Source: WTFY01 sp965205275 (lineage in GTDB: Bacteria > Pseudomonadota > Gammaproteobacteria > UBA4575). From it: a stretch of 64,000 nt of DNA. The stretch spans positions 620,001 through 684,000 of the forward strand of contig OZ242168.1 in NCBI GenBank assembly GCA_965205275.1. The letters are read 5' to 3'. This document shows positions 16,420 through 24,594 of the stretch, piece after piece. Below the pieces are notes generated by a model. The model worked only from the letters and a program-made list of their open reading frames with translations, searched no databases and was not told the origin of the DNA. The position numbers and the translations under genes were made by a program. Numbering within the stretch: the first letter of the stretch is position 1; each line of letters begins with the position of its first letter.

Positions 16420-17250
16420 GTGCGCCAGCGTTTAGGCAGCAGTGAGCGGCGCACCTGCCAGGTACTGGATCAGCCCCGCAGTACCCAACGCTATGCATCC
16501 CGGCGAACGGATGAGGATGAGGATGCCCTGCGGCTCGCCCTCATTCGCCTGGCCAAGCAGTATGGCCGCTATGGCTATCGCAAGATCACTGCGCTCCTGC
16601 GTATCGAGGGCTGGTCCGTCAATCACAAGAAGGTCGAGCGCCTGTGGCGCGAAGAGGGGCTGCAGGTTCCAAGACGCCACAGACCCCGCAAGCGCTTATA
16701 TGATCATCGACATTCCATCATCAGAATGCGTCCCTTGTATCCAAACCACATCTGGAGTGTCGACTTTGTCCAGGACCGCCTGTTCCGGGGACGCCGCTAC
16801 CGGATGCTCACCGTCATTGATGAATACACGCGCCAGTGTATGACGGTGCATGCACAGTTTCAGCTGACTTCACAGGAAGTACTGGAGACCTTGAGCGAGT
16901 GCTTTATTCGTTACGGGAAACCGGAATATATTCGCAGTGACAATGGCAGCGAATTCAAGGCCAGACTACTGCAGGCATGGCTACGAACCGTCCATGTCAA
17001 GCCGATCTATATCTACCCGGGCAGTCCCTGGGAGAACGGATACAACGAACGGTTCAATGGGACGCTCAGACATGAAGTGCTGAACCCGGAAGTCTTTTAC
17101 TCATTGGATGAAGCTCAGGCTGTGATTGCACAATGGATCCATCAATATAACCACATCCGGCCCCATCCATCACTGGATCATCGACCGCCTGTCCCGGAAA
17201 CTATCGTCCCAACTCTCTCTCAAACCCTGGTACATACCCAGGGGGCTTGA
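16420..17250 (+). CDS. IS3 orfB DDE transposase (element B)
   Basis: 276 residues. HTH_21 region (YGRYGYRKITALLRIEGW), integrase core with Asp in WSVDFVQDRL, Asp in RSDNGSEFKA and Glu in ENGYNERFNGTLRHE, then the C-terminal HPSLDHRPPVPE. All catalytic residues are present, so this is one of the few potentially active elements here. A 3' relic of a related element lies at 34046-34116 and 36937-36990. Confidence 0.92.
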   Translation: MRQRLGSSERRTCQVLDQPRSTQRYASRRTDEDEDALRLALIRLAKQYGRYGYRKITALLRIEGWSVNHKKVERLWREEGLQVPRRHRPRKRLYDHRHSIIRMRPLYPNHIWSVDFVQDRLFRGRRYRMLTVIDEYTRQCMTVHAQFQLTSQEVLETLSECFIRYGKPEYIRSDNGSEFKARLLQAWLRTVHVKPIYIYPGSPWENGYNERFNGTLRHEVLNPEVFYSLDEAQAVIAQWIHQYNHIRPHPSLDHRPPVPETIVPTLSQTLVHTQGA

Positions 17251-17263
17251 CAATAAAACTTTG

Positions 17264-17569
17264 TCAAACGGGGACATATCGCTCAACATTAAGCTCTCCG
17301 GAACGTGCCCGCATCCTGGATACGTCATGCCATGCCTGCATGCGCAACAACATGTCTATGTTTGTATTGAAGGCTTTCTCAATGCGCAGCGCCATCTCTG
17401 GAGACAGGCTGGCATGGCCGTTCAGAAGCTCTGAGAGGGTCGCCCTGCGAATCCCGAGTACCTCTGCTGCTTTTGTCACGGTCAGGCCCAATTCCTCAAT
17501 GATCTCCTTCCGTACAAATTCACCTGGATGGGAAGGCGTCATGCTCACTTTTATATCGTGGGTATTCAT
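17264..17569 (-). CDS. higA: HigA-type Xre antitoxin
   Basis: 101 residues, one Xre HTH (VTKAAEVLGIRRATLSELLN) with the HigA signature SMTPSHPGEFVRKEIIEELG. It neutralises and represses the HigB toxin encoded just upstream; the two genes overlap at TGATG. The final codons run into the end of the adjacent IS3 element B, so the C-terminus (RSGELNVERYVPV) may be altered. Confidence 0.88.
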   Translation of the reverse strand: MNTHDIKVSMTPSHPGEFVRKEIIEELGLTVTKAAEVLGIRRATLSELLNGHASLSPEMALRIEKAFNTNIDMLLRMQAWHDVSRMRARSGELNVERYVPV

Positions 17570-17814
17570 CAGTGATAATCCTCCAGATTCAGGCCATCAA
17601 TGTGGCTATTTTCCTCTTTGAATGTCATTCGCCAGTTGCCCGAAACCGAAACGCTCCACTCCTTGTGTCGTTTTCCAGAGAGCTTGTGAACCCGCCAGCT
17701 TGGTAGAGCATGGGCAATAAATTCGTCCATATCATCGGCCAGCACCAGAACCGTCAAGATGTTGCGGACTTGGCGAACCTGGTAAGGCTTGGCTTTTCCG
17801 CCCTCCTTCTGCAA
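17569..17814 (-). CDS. HicA-HigB chimeric toxin gene
   Basis: 81 residues. Residues 1-19 (QKEGGKAKPYQVRQVRNI) are the HicA C-terminal segment, nearly as in the hicA at 14995. Residues 20-81 (LTVLVLADDMDEF to WSVSVSGNWRMTF and LEDYH) are a HigB/RelE-type toxin missing its own N-terminus. HicA homology continues upstream of the TTG start to about 17850 (RKEDITEKINL). Junction at VRN-I, where both genes may share sequence. The HigB part keeps the C-terminal strand; activity is uncertain. Confidence 0.75.
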   Translation of the reverse strand: MQKEGGKAKPYQVRQVRNILTVLVLADDMDEFIAHALPSWRVHKLSGKRHKEWSVSVSGNWRMTFKEENSHIDGLNLEDYH

Positions 17815-17894
17815 ATTGATCTTTTCTGTGATGTCCTCTTTTCTGTTATTGATGTTGCATAGTGGAGTACAAACTATAAGATAATAGGGTCTGA

Positions 17895-18812
17895 TTATTT
17901 ATTAAAGACTTCTTTTTTGATAGGTATATTTCTAATACGATTTTCAAGCCGTTTAGCAAATTCTGTATGTCTTTCAGGCTCCCAGTCGATAGTATTGTAT
18001 TGACGTATATCAAAGTGGAGATCTTCTATACAATCTTTTCTACAAGTCCATACTATAGGTATACCTATACCAAGCGCATATCCAGCTTCAAAATAAACAC
18101 CTCCTCGATGCCCAGTAAAATCTGCCACTATAAATGCTGATTGGTTTATTTGATTAATTATTTCATCGTCAATACGATTCACATGGTCTATACGATCCAC
18201 TCGTATTGGGTGGTAACCTGCATCAACTATTCCCTTGTGAAATCCTTTTTCATAAACATCCTCAAGTTTTTCGTCAAACCACATAGCGACAAATACCTTG
18301 TCAGATTGTGCAGTTTTTGGAGTCAGATCCATAGCACGAGCGTATCCTTTTGGTAAAACTTTGTAACCACTATCTACGAGTTCACCCTTCATGAGTGAAT
18401 CGTCATAAATTAACATTTCTGCTAAATATTCTACTTCACCCATATCCTGAGAATACGTTGCGCCAACAAATCTTGGTCCATCAAAATAAAATTCTCCACC
18501 TAATCTACTTTGCGTATAAATTGCTTCAGACAACAAACAGTCTGCCCTCTCGGTTGGAGTCGGAATAGGACGATCTGCAATGATTTGAAATTCATTTGTT
18601 AGAATTTTTGGGACTATCCCATTTCTATTTTGATTACGGATCCAACCAGAAAGTTTAGCTATGTTTGTGTTGGTACGATTCATGAGTGCAGCAACTAAAC
18701 TTCCACTTAACTTAAACTCTCCACAACGCGGACATTTTTGATGAACACCGTCAAAACTTGCTGGATACGTTTCAGCAAGCATTTCACATATGCTACAAAG
18801 ATTCTCTGCCAT
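17895..18812 (-). CDS. Zinc-ribbon plus nucleoside 2-deoxyribosyltransferase-like protein
   Basis: 305 residues. N-terminal zinc ribbon (CSICEM, CPRCGEF), a middle region with helical content, and a C-terminal NDT/SLOG-like Rossmann domain (about 170-280): VFVAMWFDEKLEDVYEKGF, FIVADFTGHRGGVYFEAGYA, GIPIVWTCRKD. Such domains bind or cleave nucleosides or nucleotides and occur in prokaryotic immunity effectors. The gene starts 14 bp after a K+-channel gene on the same strand, so the two were probably an operon. Defence role is inference from context. Confidence 0.65.
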   Translation of the reverse strand: MAENLCSICEMLAETYPASFDGVHQKCPRCGEFKLSGSLVAALMNRTNTNIAKLSGWIRNQNRNGIVPKILTNEFQIIADRPIPTPTERADCLLSEAIYTQSRLGGEFYFDGPRFVGATYSQDMGEVEYLAEMLIYDDSLMKGELVDSGYKVLPKGYARAMDLTPKTAQSDKVFVAMWFDEKLEDVYEKGFHKGIVDAGYHPIRVDRIDHVNRIDDEIINQINQSAFIVADFTGHRGGVYFEAGYALGIGIPIVWTCRKDCIEDLHFDIRQYNTIDWEPERHTEFAKRLENRIRNIPIKKEVFNK

Positions 18813-18826
18813 AATTTATTTCCTAT

Positions 18827-19525
18827 TCAATCTTCTTTTTCTTCTTTTAATATTTTTGTCAGAGCCGCCGCCACAATACCGGACGGCACAGCAATGATGG
18901 CCAGCCCAAACATTACCACGAAGAACGTGAATATCCTGCCGCCTACTGTAATCGGATAGACATCTCCATATCCCACGGTAGTCAGGGTGGCGATAGCTCA
19001 CCACAAGCTGTGGAACACCGACTTGAATTTTTCGGGTTGGACCGTGTGTTCAAAATAGTAAATCCCCATTGCTGCAAAGTAGATCAGCATCATGCTGACC
19101 GTGATAAATATGAAAATTTCATGCCGGGTTTCAGTAAAGACTTTACCGAGTCGCATGATTGCACGTCTGTAAAGTTTCAGTTCGAATGTCTTGAACATTC
19201 TGAACAGCCTCAAGATACGGACTACCCTGGCGTCTGCAACTCCAAATGACAGGTAGAAAGGCAAAATCGCTAGCAGGTCAACGATGCCATAGAAACTGAA
19301 AATGTATTCCTGTTTTCTGGGTGCATAGACGATCCTGAAAATGTACTCAAGGGTGAAGATGCCGGTGATGACGATTTCGGAAATATAAAGAAATTGTTTT
19401 ACTGGCCCTGACAGGTTCGGCAGGGTTTCGATAGAAAACATGATCACCGATGCGATGATCAGGGCAAATATGAACAGACTGAAAATTTGGCCTGTCCGAG
19501 TATCCGTATTGAACAAGTTCTGCAT
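18827..19525 (-). pseudogene. Voltage-gated K+ channel gene with nonsense codon before the pore
   Basis: Six-helix ion channel: hydrophobic S1-S4 region, charged S4 (ARVVRILRLFRMFKTFELKLYRR), S5 (IFIFITVSMMLIYFAAMGIYY). The pore helix reads SVFHSLW, then TGA where relatives have a second Trp, then AIATLTTVGYGDVYPI with the selectivity filter, then S6 and a short acidic tail, TGA at 18827. One G-to-A change (TGG to TGA) explains it. The truncated product would lack the pore. Confidence 0.88.
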
Positions 19526-19684
19526 TTATTATTTTTCTTGTATTTTGGATCAAACAGGTATTTTAGCCCTCTCATCCATTAGGCTTTTTCAATAAGCAGG
19601 AACCCGGTCGATACATTTGTCAGGATTTATAATCGTCAGTTAGGAGCGCTGATGCCTATTCGCACAGACGGCTAACAATTCCTG

Positions 19685-20029
19685 TCACTCCTCGGCCTCT
19701 GGGGACACCAGGAGTTCAAGCTGGGTGATTAATGGTGGCAGATCTTCCTGTACGATTTTCCAAACAATAGCAAAATCGATTTCAAAATAACCATGCACAA
19801 TGCGATTGCGAAAACCGATGATATTCGGCCATGAAATTTCAGGATGGTCTTTACTGGCACCCTCACTTACACGCGAGGCACCTTCGCCCCCAATCTCCAA
19901 TACTTTAAGCACTGCATTCTGATGTAAATCACTCTGCATAAATTGCGCGTAAGTAAGTTTTTCTGTGAATGTAACTGCCTTACGTGCTGCCACCAACATA
20001 TCAAGTAAGTAGGCATCGTCACGCCGCAT
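19685..20029 (-). CDS. hepT: HepT HEPN ribonuclease toxin
   Basis: 114 residues, all-helical HEPN fold. RNase motif R-x4-6-H is seen as FRNRIVHGYFEID. It partners the nucleotidyltransferase MntA, which AMPylates the toxin to silence it in characterised systems. The gene overlaps mntA by 11 bp and follows it. HepT-MntA pairs are common on islands and can act in phage defence. Confidence 0.92.
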   Translation of the reverse strand: MRRDDAYLLDMLVAARKAVTFTEKLTYAQFMQSDLHQNAVLKVLEIGGEGASRVSEGASKDHPEISWPNIIGFRNRIVHGYFEIDFAIVWKIVQEDLPPLITQLELLVSPEAEE

Positions 20030-20327
20030 AGATGACCTCAGCGGACTCCAGAATTTCTTTTCGACGGATGTAGTTTTGGCTTTGCTCCACCGAAGTACGT
20101 GTTAGAACATCCACTTTTCTGCCAAACAAATCCGACAATTCAGAGGCTATACCAAAAAACTTTAACCCAGGGGTACAGCCTGGTGCGAACTCGACCAGTA
20201 TGTCAATGTCACTCTTTGCCCCGAAGTCCTCCCGTAATGCCGAACCAAAGATGGCGAGTTGGGTGATGTCATGAGCGCGACAGAATGCGGCGACGCGATC
20301 CCTTGGAACTTGGATATTTGGATTCAT
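20019..20327 (-). CDS. mntA: MntA nucleotidyltransferase antitoxin
   Basis: About 102 residues from ATG 20327 (AGAGG upstream; an in-frame start at 20360 lacks one). Minimal nucleotidyltransferase: LAIFGSALREDFGAKSDIDI has the GSx10DxD catalytic motif. It would AMPylate a Tyr of HepT. Translationally coupled to hepT. Confidence 0.92.
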   Translation of the reverse strand: MNPNIQVPRDRVAAFCRAHDITQLAIFGSALREDFGAKSDIDILVEFAPGCTPGLKFFGIASELSDLFGRKVDVLTRTSVEQSQNYIRRKEILESAEVIYAA

Positions 20328-20360
20328 AGTTAATGCCTCTTGCTTTCGTGCTTGGCCCAC

Positions 20361-20748
20361 GTCTAGGCGTGTAATGCCTTTCCTACTCTTCTTTTAAGCA
20401 AGCTGCTCTAGTATATAAAAAGAAGGGAATCATTTGTAGAAAGCGTATGGACTCAAAAGGATAAATTTATACTCCCGCCAGACGACTTTCCACATGACAC
20501 GTTTGTCAGACGACTTGCAAATGCCAAGTTCTTAGTGCTCAAGGTACGAGGACATGCAGGGCTTGATCAATCAATCCCCGCAATACGCCGAATTCGGCCA
20601 GTAAACACTGCGATTGTTCCAGTGTCTCTTACAGGCGATGATTCCAACTTATCCGAATTAATTCGGGGTTGTTAGCTTCTGTCAAACATTCTGGCAAATA
20701 ACCTAATGAGATCTTGATACTAGTATGGTGGATCCGCTATAATTTATC
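20361..20748. other. Gene-free stretch with divergent promoters
   Basis: Separates the leftward mntA-hepT pair and the rightward Gp49-Xre pair. The only clear signal is the promoter at 20714-20743. No further ORF or RNA seen. Confidence 0.55.
20714..20743 (+). promoter_or_regulatory. Sigma-70 promoter of the Gp49-type toxin gene
   Basis: TTGATA, 18-bp spacer, TATAAT. The -10 box ends 5 bp before the ATG at 20749, so transcription would start at or next to the start codon and give a leaderless mRNA. No Shine-Dalgarno is visible. Confidence 0.7.
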
Positions 20749-21117
20749 ATGGCTGATGGAGCGTTGAAACCTGTCGAATGGCTGGGTTCAAGCAAGGAGG
20801 ATCTGAGAAAGTTTCCAGATCCGGTACAGGATCGAATAGGCTTTGCAGTGTACCAGGCCCAGATCGGCTTAAAACACCGTGACGCCAAGCCTCTCACGGG
20901 ATTGGGTTCTGGTGTTGTTGAAGTTGTCTCTAGATACGATGGGGATACTTATCGGGCCATATATACGGTCCAGTTCAAGGCAGCTGTTTACGTTTTGCAT
21001 GCCTTTCAAAAGAAAGCCAAGCGAGGCAGCAAAACGCCGAAGCCTGAGATCAACTTGATCAGGCACAGGTTGAAGGCCGCAGAGCAGCATTACAGGGATG
21101 TCTATGAAGGAGGGTAG
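20749..21117 (+). CDS. Gp49/HigB-like toxin
   Basis: 122 residues, phage-derived Gp49-like family of RelE-fold RNases. Motifs: VEWLGSSKEDLRKFPDPVQD, HRDAKPLTGLGSGVVEVVSR, TYRAIYTVQFKAAVYVLHAF, QKKAKRGSKTPKPEI. The Xre antitoxin gene follows after 4 bp, toxin-first as in HigBA/TacTA-like pairs. Probably leaderless (see promoter). Confidence 0.9.
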   Translation: MADGALKPVEWLGSSKEDLRKFPDPVQDRIGFAVYQAQIGLKHRDAKPLTGLGSGVVEVVSRYDGDTYRAIYTVQFKAAVYVLHAFQKKAKRGSKTPKPEINLIRHRLKAAEQHYRDVYEGG

Positions 21118-21121
21118 ATGA

Positions 21122-21448
21122 ATGAAAGTGGAAGGTACGAAGATTGAACGTGGCAGTGGTAACGTATTTAAGGACCTCGGATATCCTGATGCCGATACGC
21201 ATCTGTTGAAAGCAGAGCTTGTAACTTGTATTGACGGGATCATTCGCCAGCGTAACCTCAAACAGGTCGAGGCGGCTAGGCTACTAGGCCTGTCTCAGCC
21301 TGATGTTTCACGTCTGCTGCGAGGAAACTTTCGCGAATATTCGATGGAGCGCCTGTTGCGTCTTCTGACGGTGCTGGGGCGTGATGTAGAGATCGTCATT
21401 CGGCAGTCTCAGACACAACAGGGTGGCAGGCTCAGCGTCGGGGCGTGA
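21122..21448 (+). CDS. Xre-family antitoxin of the Gp49 module
   Basis: 108 residues. An N-terminal arm (SGNVFKDLGYPDADTHLLKA) is followed by an Xre HTH (RNLKQVEAARLLGLSQPDVSR) and a short tail. The family usually accompanies Gp49 toxins, binding both toxin and promoter. Start ATG after GGAGGGTAG. Confidence 0.9.
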   Translation: MKVEGTKIERGSGNVFKDLGYPDADTHLLKAELVTCIDGIIRQRNLKQVEAARLLGLSQPDVSRLLRGNFREYSMERLLRLLTVLGRDVEIVIRQSQTQQGGRLSVGA

Positions 21449-21667
21449 GAGCAGCGCCGAGTTCTTGAACTTCCCGCTCGTCTAGACATTGAGCATGCGG
21501 TGGTGCTTGCCTGTGATGTTCTTGGTGGTCATAGAGGCACGACGCATTATCATGCGGGGTTTTTGCGGGATTCAGCTATGAATCGTCCAGCATTGTCAGG
21601 CAAAATGGGCAACGGGCATTCCAGCGATTACTTTTAAATACAAATAGTTATCGATTAACATGTATAA

Positions 21668-21710
21668 CTTCGAACCAGGTGGTCGGGAGTTCGAATCTCT
21701 CCGGGCGCGC
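21668..21710 (+). repeat. attR: 43-bp direct repeat of the tRNA-Arg 3' end
   Basis: Perfect copy of 9715-9757. Just inside (21545-21667) is sequence homologous to 2768-2900 inverted, including GCGGGGTTTTTGCGGG. Marks the right border of the island. Confidence 0.9.
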
Positions 21711-21787
21711 AATTTTTCAATAACTTACGGTCGCTAGGAGAGGGCGGCTGTCCAATAGAAGGCTCATTGCTCTTATAATCCAGCTAC

Positions 21788-22357
21788 ATGAAAAGCGACC
21801 AATACATCGAAGAAGCCATTCAGCTCCTGGAGGGCGCGCGCAAGCATGCGTCCTACTTTGCTTTGTCACCTAAGCAAGAGGAAATTGAATTCGGCGTGGT
21901 TCAGACGTTGAACGAGGAACTTGAAAATCGAGGGGAGATGCCTTTTCATTCGTTCAAGTCACGGGGACAAGGCAACGATCCGCCTGATTGTGAAGCTACT
22001 AATGACGATGGGCGGCGAATAGGGATTGAAGTCACCGAGCTTGTTGACGGAGCTGCAATAGCAGCTGCCAAGGAAAGGAAATTTGTCTGGCAAGATCCTC
22101 CTGAGGCACAATCTGTAGTGGAAAGGGTTTCAGACATAATTCGTAATAAAGACGGTGCAACCGTGCTTGGCGGCCCATACGACCAGTACATTTTAGTTAT
22201 TTATTGCGACGACCCAGGTTACTTGGATTTTCAGGTACGAGAGGCTATAGGAAAAACGCAATTTGGTCCTACCTATTTGATTGATCGCGCTTATTTTCTT
22301 GAGTCCTACTGCCCATGGGAAGGTTCTTGTCCGTTAATTGAATTGCAACTTAGATGA
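21788..22357 (+). CDS. Putative nuclease-fold protein
   Basis: 189 residues. The segment DPPDCEATNDDGRRIGIEVT resembles a PD-(D/E)xK core (PD...ExT), preceded by a helical region. The C-terminal half (DQYILVIYCDDPGY) is beta-rich. No family recognised with certainty. It lies just outside attR and before an IS3 element. Possible remnant of a restriction or repair gene. Confidence 0.5.
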   Translation: MKSDQYIEEAIQLLEGARKHASYFALSPKQEEIEFGVVQTLNEELENRGEMPFHSFKSRGQGNDPPDCEATNDDGRRIGIEVTELVDGAAIAAAKERKFVWQDPPEAQSVVERVSDIIRNKDGATVLGGPYDQYILVIYCDDPGYLDFQVREAIGKTQFGPTYLIDRAYFLESYCPWEGSCPLIELQLR

Positions 22358-22580
22358 CCCTGGCAGCGAGAATGGAATCCCTAAACCACATCGTTTCAAA
22401 ATCCCTGGCCCATGAATGGCGGGCACATTTTCCTATCACTCCTTGGTCGATTGTGCCACCTGTACCTAGGGGCAATCAGAATCCGGGTGCATGAGCAAAC
22501 AGCGCCGTATGGAACTTTGAAGTGGTCTACTAAATCCGGACACCGAGTTAAGGCATTAAACTGCCATAACGAGGTGAACG

Positions 22581-22874
22581 ATGACAATAGAAACGACAAA
22601 GAGACGGAGCTACACGGAAGCGTTCAAGCGGGAAGCGGTAGCGCTGGTAACAGAGCAGGGTTACAAGATTTCGGAGGCGGCGAGGAGCTTGGATATTGGC
22701 GCGAATTTGTTACGTCGCTGGCGCCGGCAATTTGAAGAGGAAGCCTCGGGAGCGCGCCTGAGTATGGATGAGCGTGAGGAGTTGAAGCGGCTGCGCAAAG
22801 AGGTCCGCAGCTTGCGGCTAGAGAAAGAGATTTTAAAAAAAGCGAGCCAGTACTTCGCGAAGGAAATGAAGTGA
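22581..22874 (+). CDS. IS3 orfA (element E)
   Basis: 97 residues. HTH (SYTEAFKREAVALVTEQGYK, ISEAARSLDIGANLLRRW) and zipper (ELKRLRKEVRSLRLEKEILK). Its stop overlaps the orfB start (GTGA), the usual translational coupling or frameshift geometry. Confidence 0.92.
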   Translation: MTIETTKRRSYTEAFKREAVALVTEQGYKISEAARSLDIGANLLRRWRRQFEEEASGARLSMDEREELKRLRKEVRSLRLEKEILKKASQYFAKEMK

Positions 22875-23737
22875 AGTACGGATTCATAGGCAGGCATGCA
22901 GGCCGTTACCGGGTGACGATGCTGTGCCGTGTACTGGGGGTTCAGCGTAGCGCGTACTACGCCTGGCGAGGGCAGCCAGGCAAAGCCATTGAACCGCAGG
23001 AGCTGGCGTTGCGGGGGCGCATGAAAGCGCTATTTGCGGCCTCTCGCGGCAGTCTGGGCAGTCGCATGCTGATGAACAACCTTAACCAGGAAGGCTTTCA
23101 GATTGGTCGTGAGCGCACGCGTCGTTTGATGAAGACACTGAATCTGAAGGTCAGACACAAGCGCAAATACAAGGTGACGACGGACCGCAAGCACCGGCTG
23201 CCGGTCGCGAAGAACGTGTTGAACCGCGCGTTCTCGCCATCGGCACCGAACCAGGCCTGGGGCGCGGACATCACCTATCTGTGGACGCAGCAGGGCTGGA
23301 TTTATCTGGCCGTGGTCATTGACCTGTATTCCCGACGCGTGGTGGGTTGGTGCATCGACCGGCGCCTGAAAAAAGCGCTGGTGCTGCGTGCTTTGATGAT
23401 GGCGATCAACCTGAGAAAACCGCTGCCGGGTCTGCTGCATCATTCCGACCGAGGCAGTCAGTACGCCAGTCATGACTATCAGCGATTGCTGAAACAGCAC
23501 GGCATAATCTGCAGCATGAGTCGCAAAGGTAATTGCTGGGACAATGCCCCGGCAGAGCGATTCTTCAGCAGCCTGAAACGGGAATGGACCGGTGATCGCT
23601 GGTACCGAACCCGGCAGGAAGCGATTGCCGACGTGCGCGAATACGTGGCGGTGTATTACAACTCGAGACGCTTGCATTCCACGCTTGGGTATACAACACC
23701 GATGGATTACGAAAACGTCCTTAACAACGTGTCCTAA
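22871..23737 (+). CDS. IS3 orfB DDE transposase (element E)
   Basis: 288 residues with GTG start. HTH_21 region, then integrase core: Asp in WGADITYLWTQQGW, Asp in LLHHSDRGSQYAS, Glu in CWDNAPAERFFSSLKRE. C-terminal YNSRRLHSTLGYTTPMDYE. All catalytic residues are present; probably functional. Confidence 0.93.
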   Translation: MKYGFIGRHAGRYRVTMLCRVLGVQRSAYYAWRGQPGKAIEPQELALRGRMKALFAASRGSLGSRMLMNNLNQEGFQIGRERTRRLMKTLNLKVRHKRKYKVTTDRKHRLPVAKNVLNRAFSPSAPNQAWGADITYLWTQQGWIYLAVVIDLYSRRVVGWCIDRRLKKALVLRALMMAINLRKPLPGLLHHSDRGSQYASHDYQRLLKQHGIICSMSRKGNCWDNAPAERFFSSLKREWTGDRWYRTRQEAIADVREYVAVYYNSRRLHSTLGYTTPMDYENVLNNVS

Positions 23738-23742
23738 ATCGG

Positions 23743-24318
23743 TTGACCACTACACTTGAACTTCAGGCAACCGCGGATGTAGTCTGGCCGGAAAATTATC
23801 AACCTTGCTCGCGGGAATACTTGAAGTCTGGAAGCAGCTGTTCGCAATGGGACCACTCCTGGCGCTTCTTCGCATACAGCTACCAAAGGGCATTCGAGGT
23901 GCTCTGGGACGCAGCCTATGCACGCCAGTCGGGAGTCTTCGATAATCCGCTTTTGTTCGTCTGCAGACAGAGTATAGAGTTGTGGCTTAAGGCTGCTATC
24001 GAGGTGATATCGGGGTCTACTCCACCCATCGGCCATGAGTTAGGGAAGCTTTGGCAGGAACTGATTGAGGCATCGGCTGAATTTGTGGACCTCAGTTTGG
24101 ATGGTATGTACCCGAAATACGTGGAGGTCTTAATACAGGTCTTGGATGTGCATGACAAGAAGGGCACCCGGTTCCGTTACCCGATTGGGAGAAACCGTGT
24201 GAGCTACCCGAGTACCGTGGCTGATCTGGAAGAGTTGTATCAGGCGTACTTACTCATCGCCTTATTCTGCGATGTAGTGTGCACACAAATTGAGGTCGAG
24301 CGGGAAGTAGATTTTTAA
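23743..24318 (+). CDS. HEPN-like protein, N-terminus possibly set by an IS end
   Basis: 191 residues. The TTG start lies inside the right terminus of element E, so the original N-terminus may be lost. Helical, with LLFVCRQSIELWLKAAIEVI resembling a HEPN-domain helix; no R-x4-H RNase motif is visible. C-terminal YQAYLLIALFCDVVCTQIEV. Function unknown; probably a broken or re-started accessory gene. Confidence 0.5.
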   Translation: MTTTLELQATADVVWPENYQPCSREYLKSGSSCSQWDHSWRFFAYSYQRAFEVLWDAAYARQSGVFDNPLLFVCRQSIELWLKAAIEVISGSTPPIGHELGKLWQELIEASAEFVDLSLDGMYPKYVEVLIQVLDVHDKKGTRFRYPIGRNRVSYPSTVADLEELYQAYLLIALFCDVVCTQIEVEREVDF

Positions 24319-24483
24319 TCGTGCCAGCTAGAGAGCCGATATTCGTTAAACTTGGGTTGCTCTAGGGAATATCGGATCTGGTCCTTCTGTGAAATGAGCA
24401 CAAAAACGTGAGCAACAATTAGGCTATTAGTAAAGTTATACCGTCGTATATTTAAGGGGTTACATATAATAGTTCGCAGCTTT

Positions 24484-24594
24484 CTATCGCGACCTGAAGA
24501 CGTGAATCTGCTCGTCGAGCCAGTGATCGACCGCTCTCATCGGGTCCTTTTCCTCGGGATGCTCGAATGCCTCTGGTGGCACGTGGATCCCATG
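24484..24594 (-). pseudogene. C-terminal fragment of the split CoiA-like gene
   Basis: Reading from CCATG (24590-24594) in the frame set by the 5' part at 28624 gives GIHVPPEAFEHPEEKDPMRA, then a further 15 residues and TAG at 24484. Removing the two ISs and the extra CCATG copies joins both parts into one ORF of about 324 codons. Confidence 0.8.

Larger units (their letters stand above)
16030..17276 (+). mobile_element. IS3-family element B, complete copy
   Basis: Left end TGTCCTGCCCCCCTAAACTT, probable right end ...AAACGGGGACA. orfA and orfB are both open. No target duplication is seen, so the flanks have probably been rearranged. Inserted in element C on the left; the right end touches the higA stop region. 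Confidence 0.82.
9715..21710. mobile_element. Integrative genomic island at tRNA-Arg
   Basis: Bounded by a perfect 43-bp direct repeat of the tRNA-Arg 3' part, with a tyrosine integrase immediately inside the tRNA end. Cargo: HTH gene, HNH protein, hairpin-rich non-coding locus, four toxin-antitoxin loci and one chimeric toxin, NDT-domain protein, broken ion channel, and later IS insertions (IS481-like, two IS3 types). No conjugation or replication genes are visible, so it would depend on other elements to move between cells. Confidence 0.85.
22523..23749 (+). mobile_element. IS3-family element E
   Basis: 1227 bp, ends TGGTCTACTAAATCCGGACA and TGGTCAACCGATTTAGGACA. orfA and orfB are complete. 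No direct target repeat seen. It separates a short open stretch from the gene that resumes at 23743. Confidence 0.88.

Noticed and set aside
21668..21710. Second functional tRNA-Arg gene
   Set aside because: Only the 3' part is present, without D arm, anticodon 5' stem or acceptor 5' strand.
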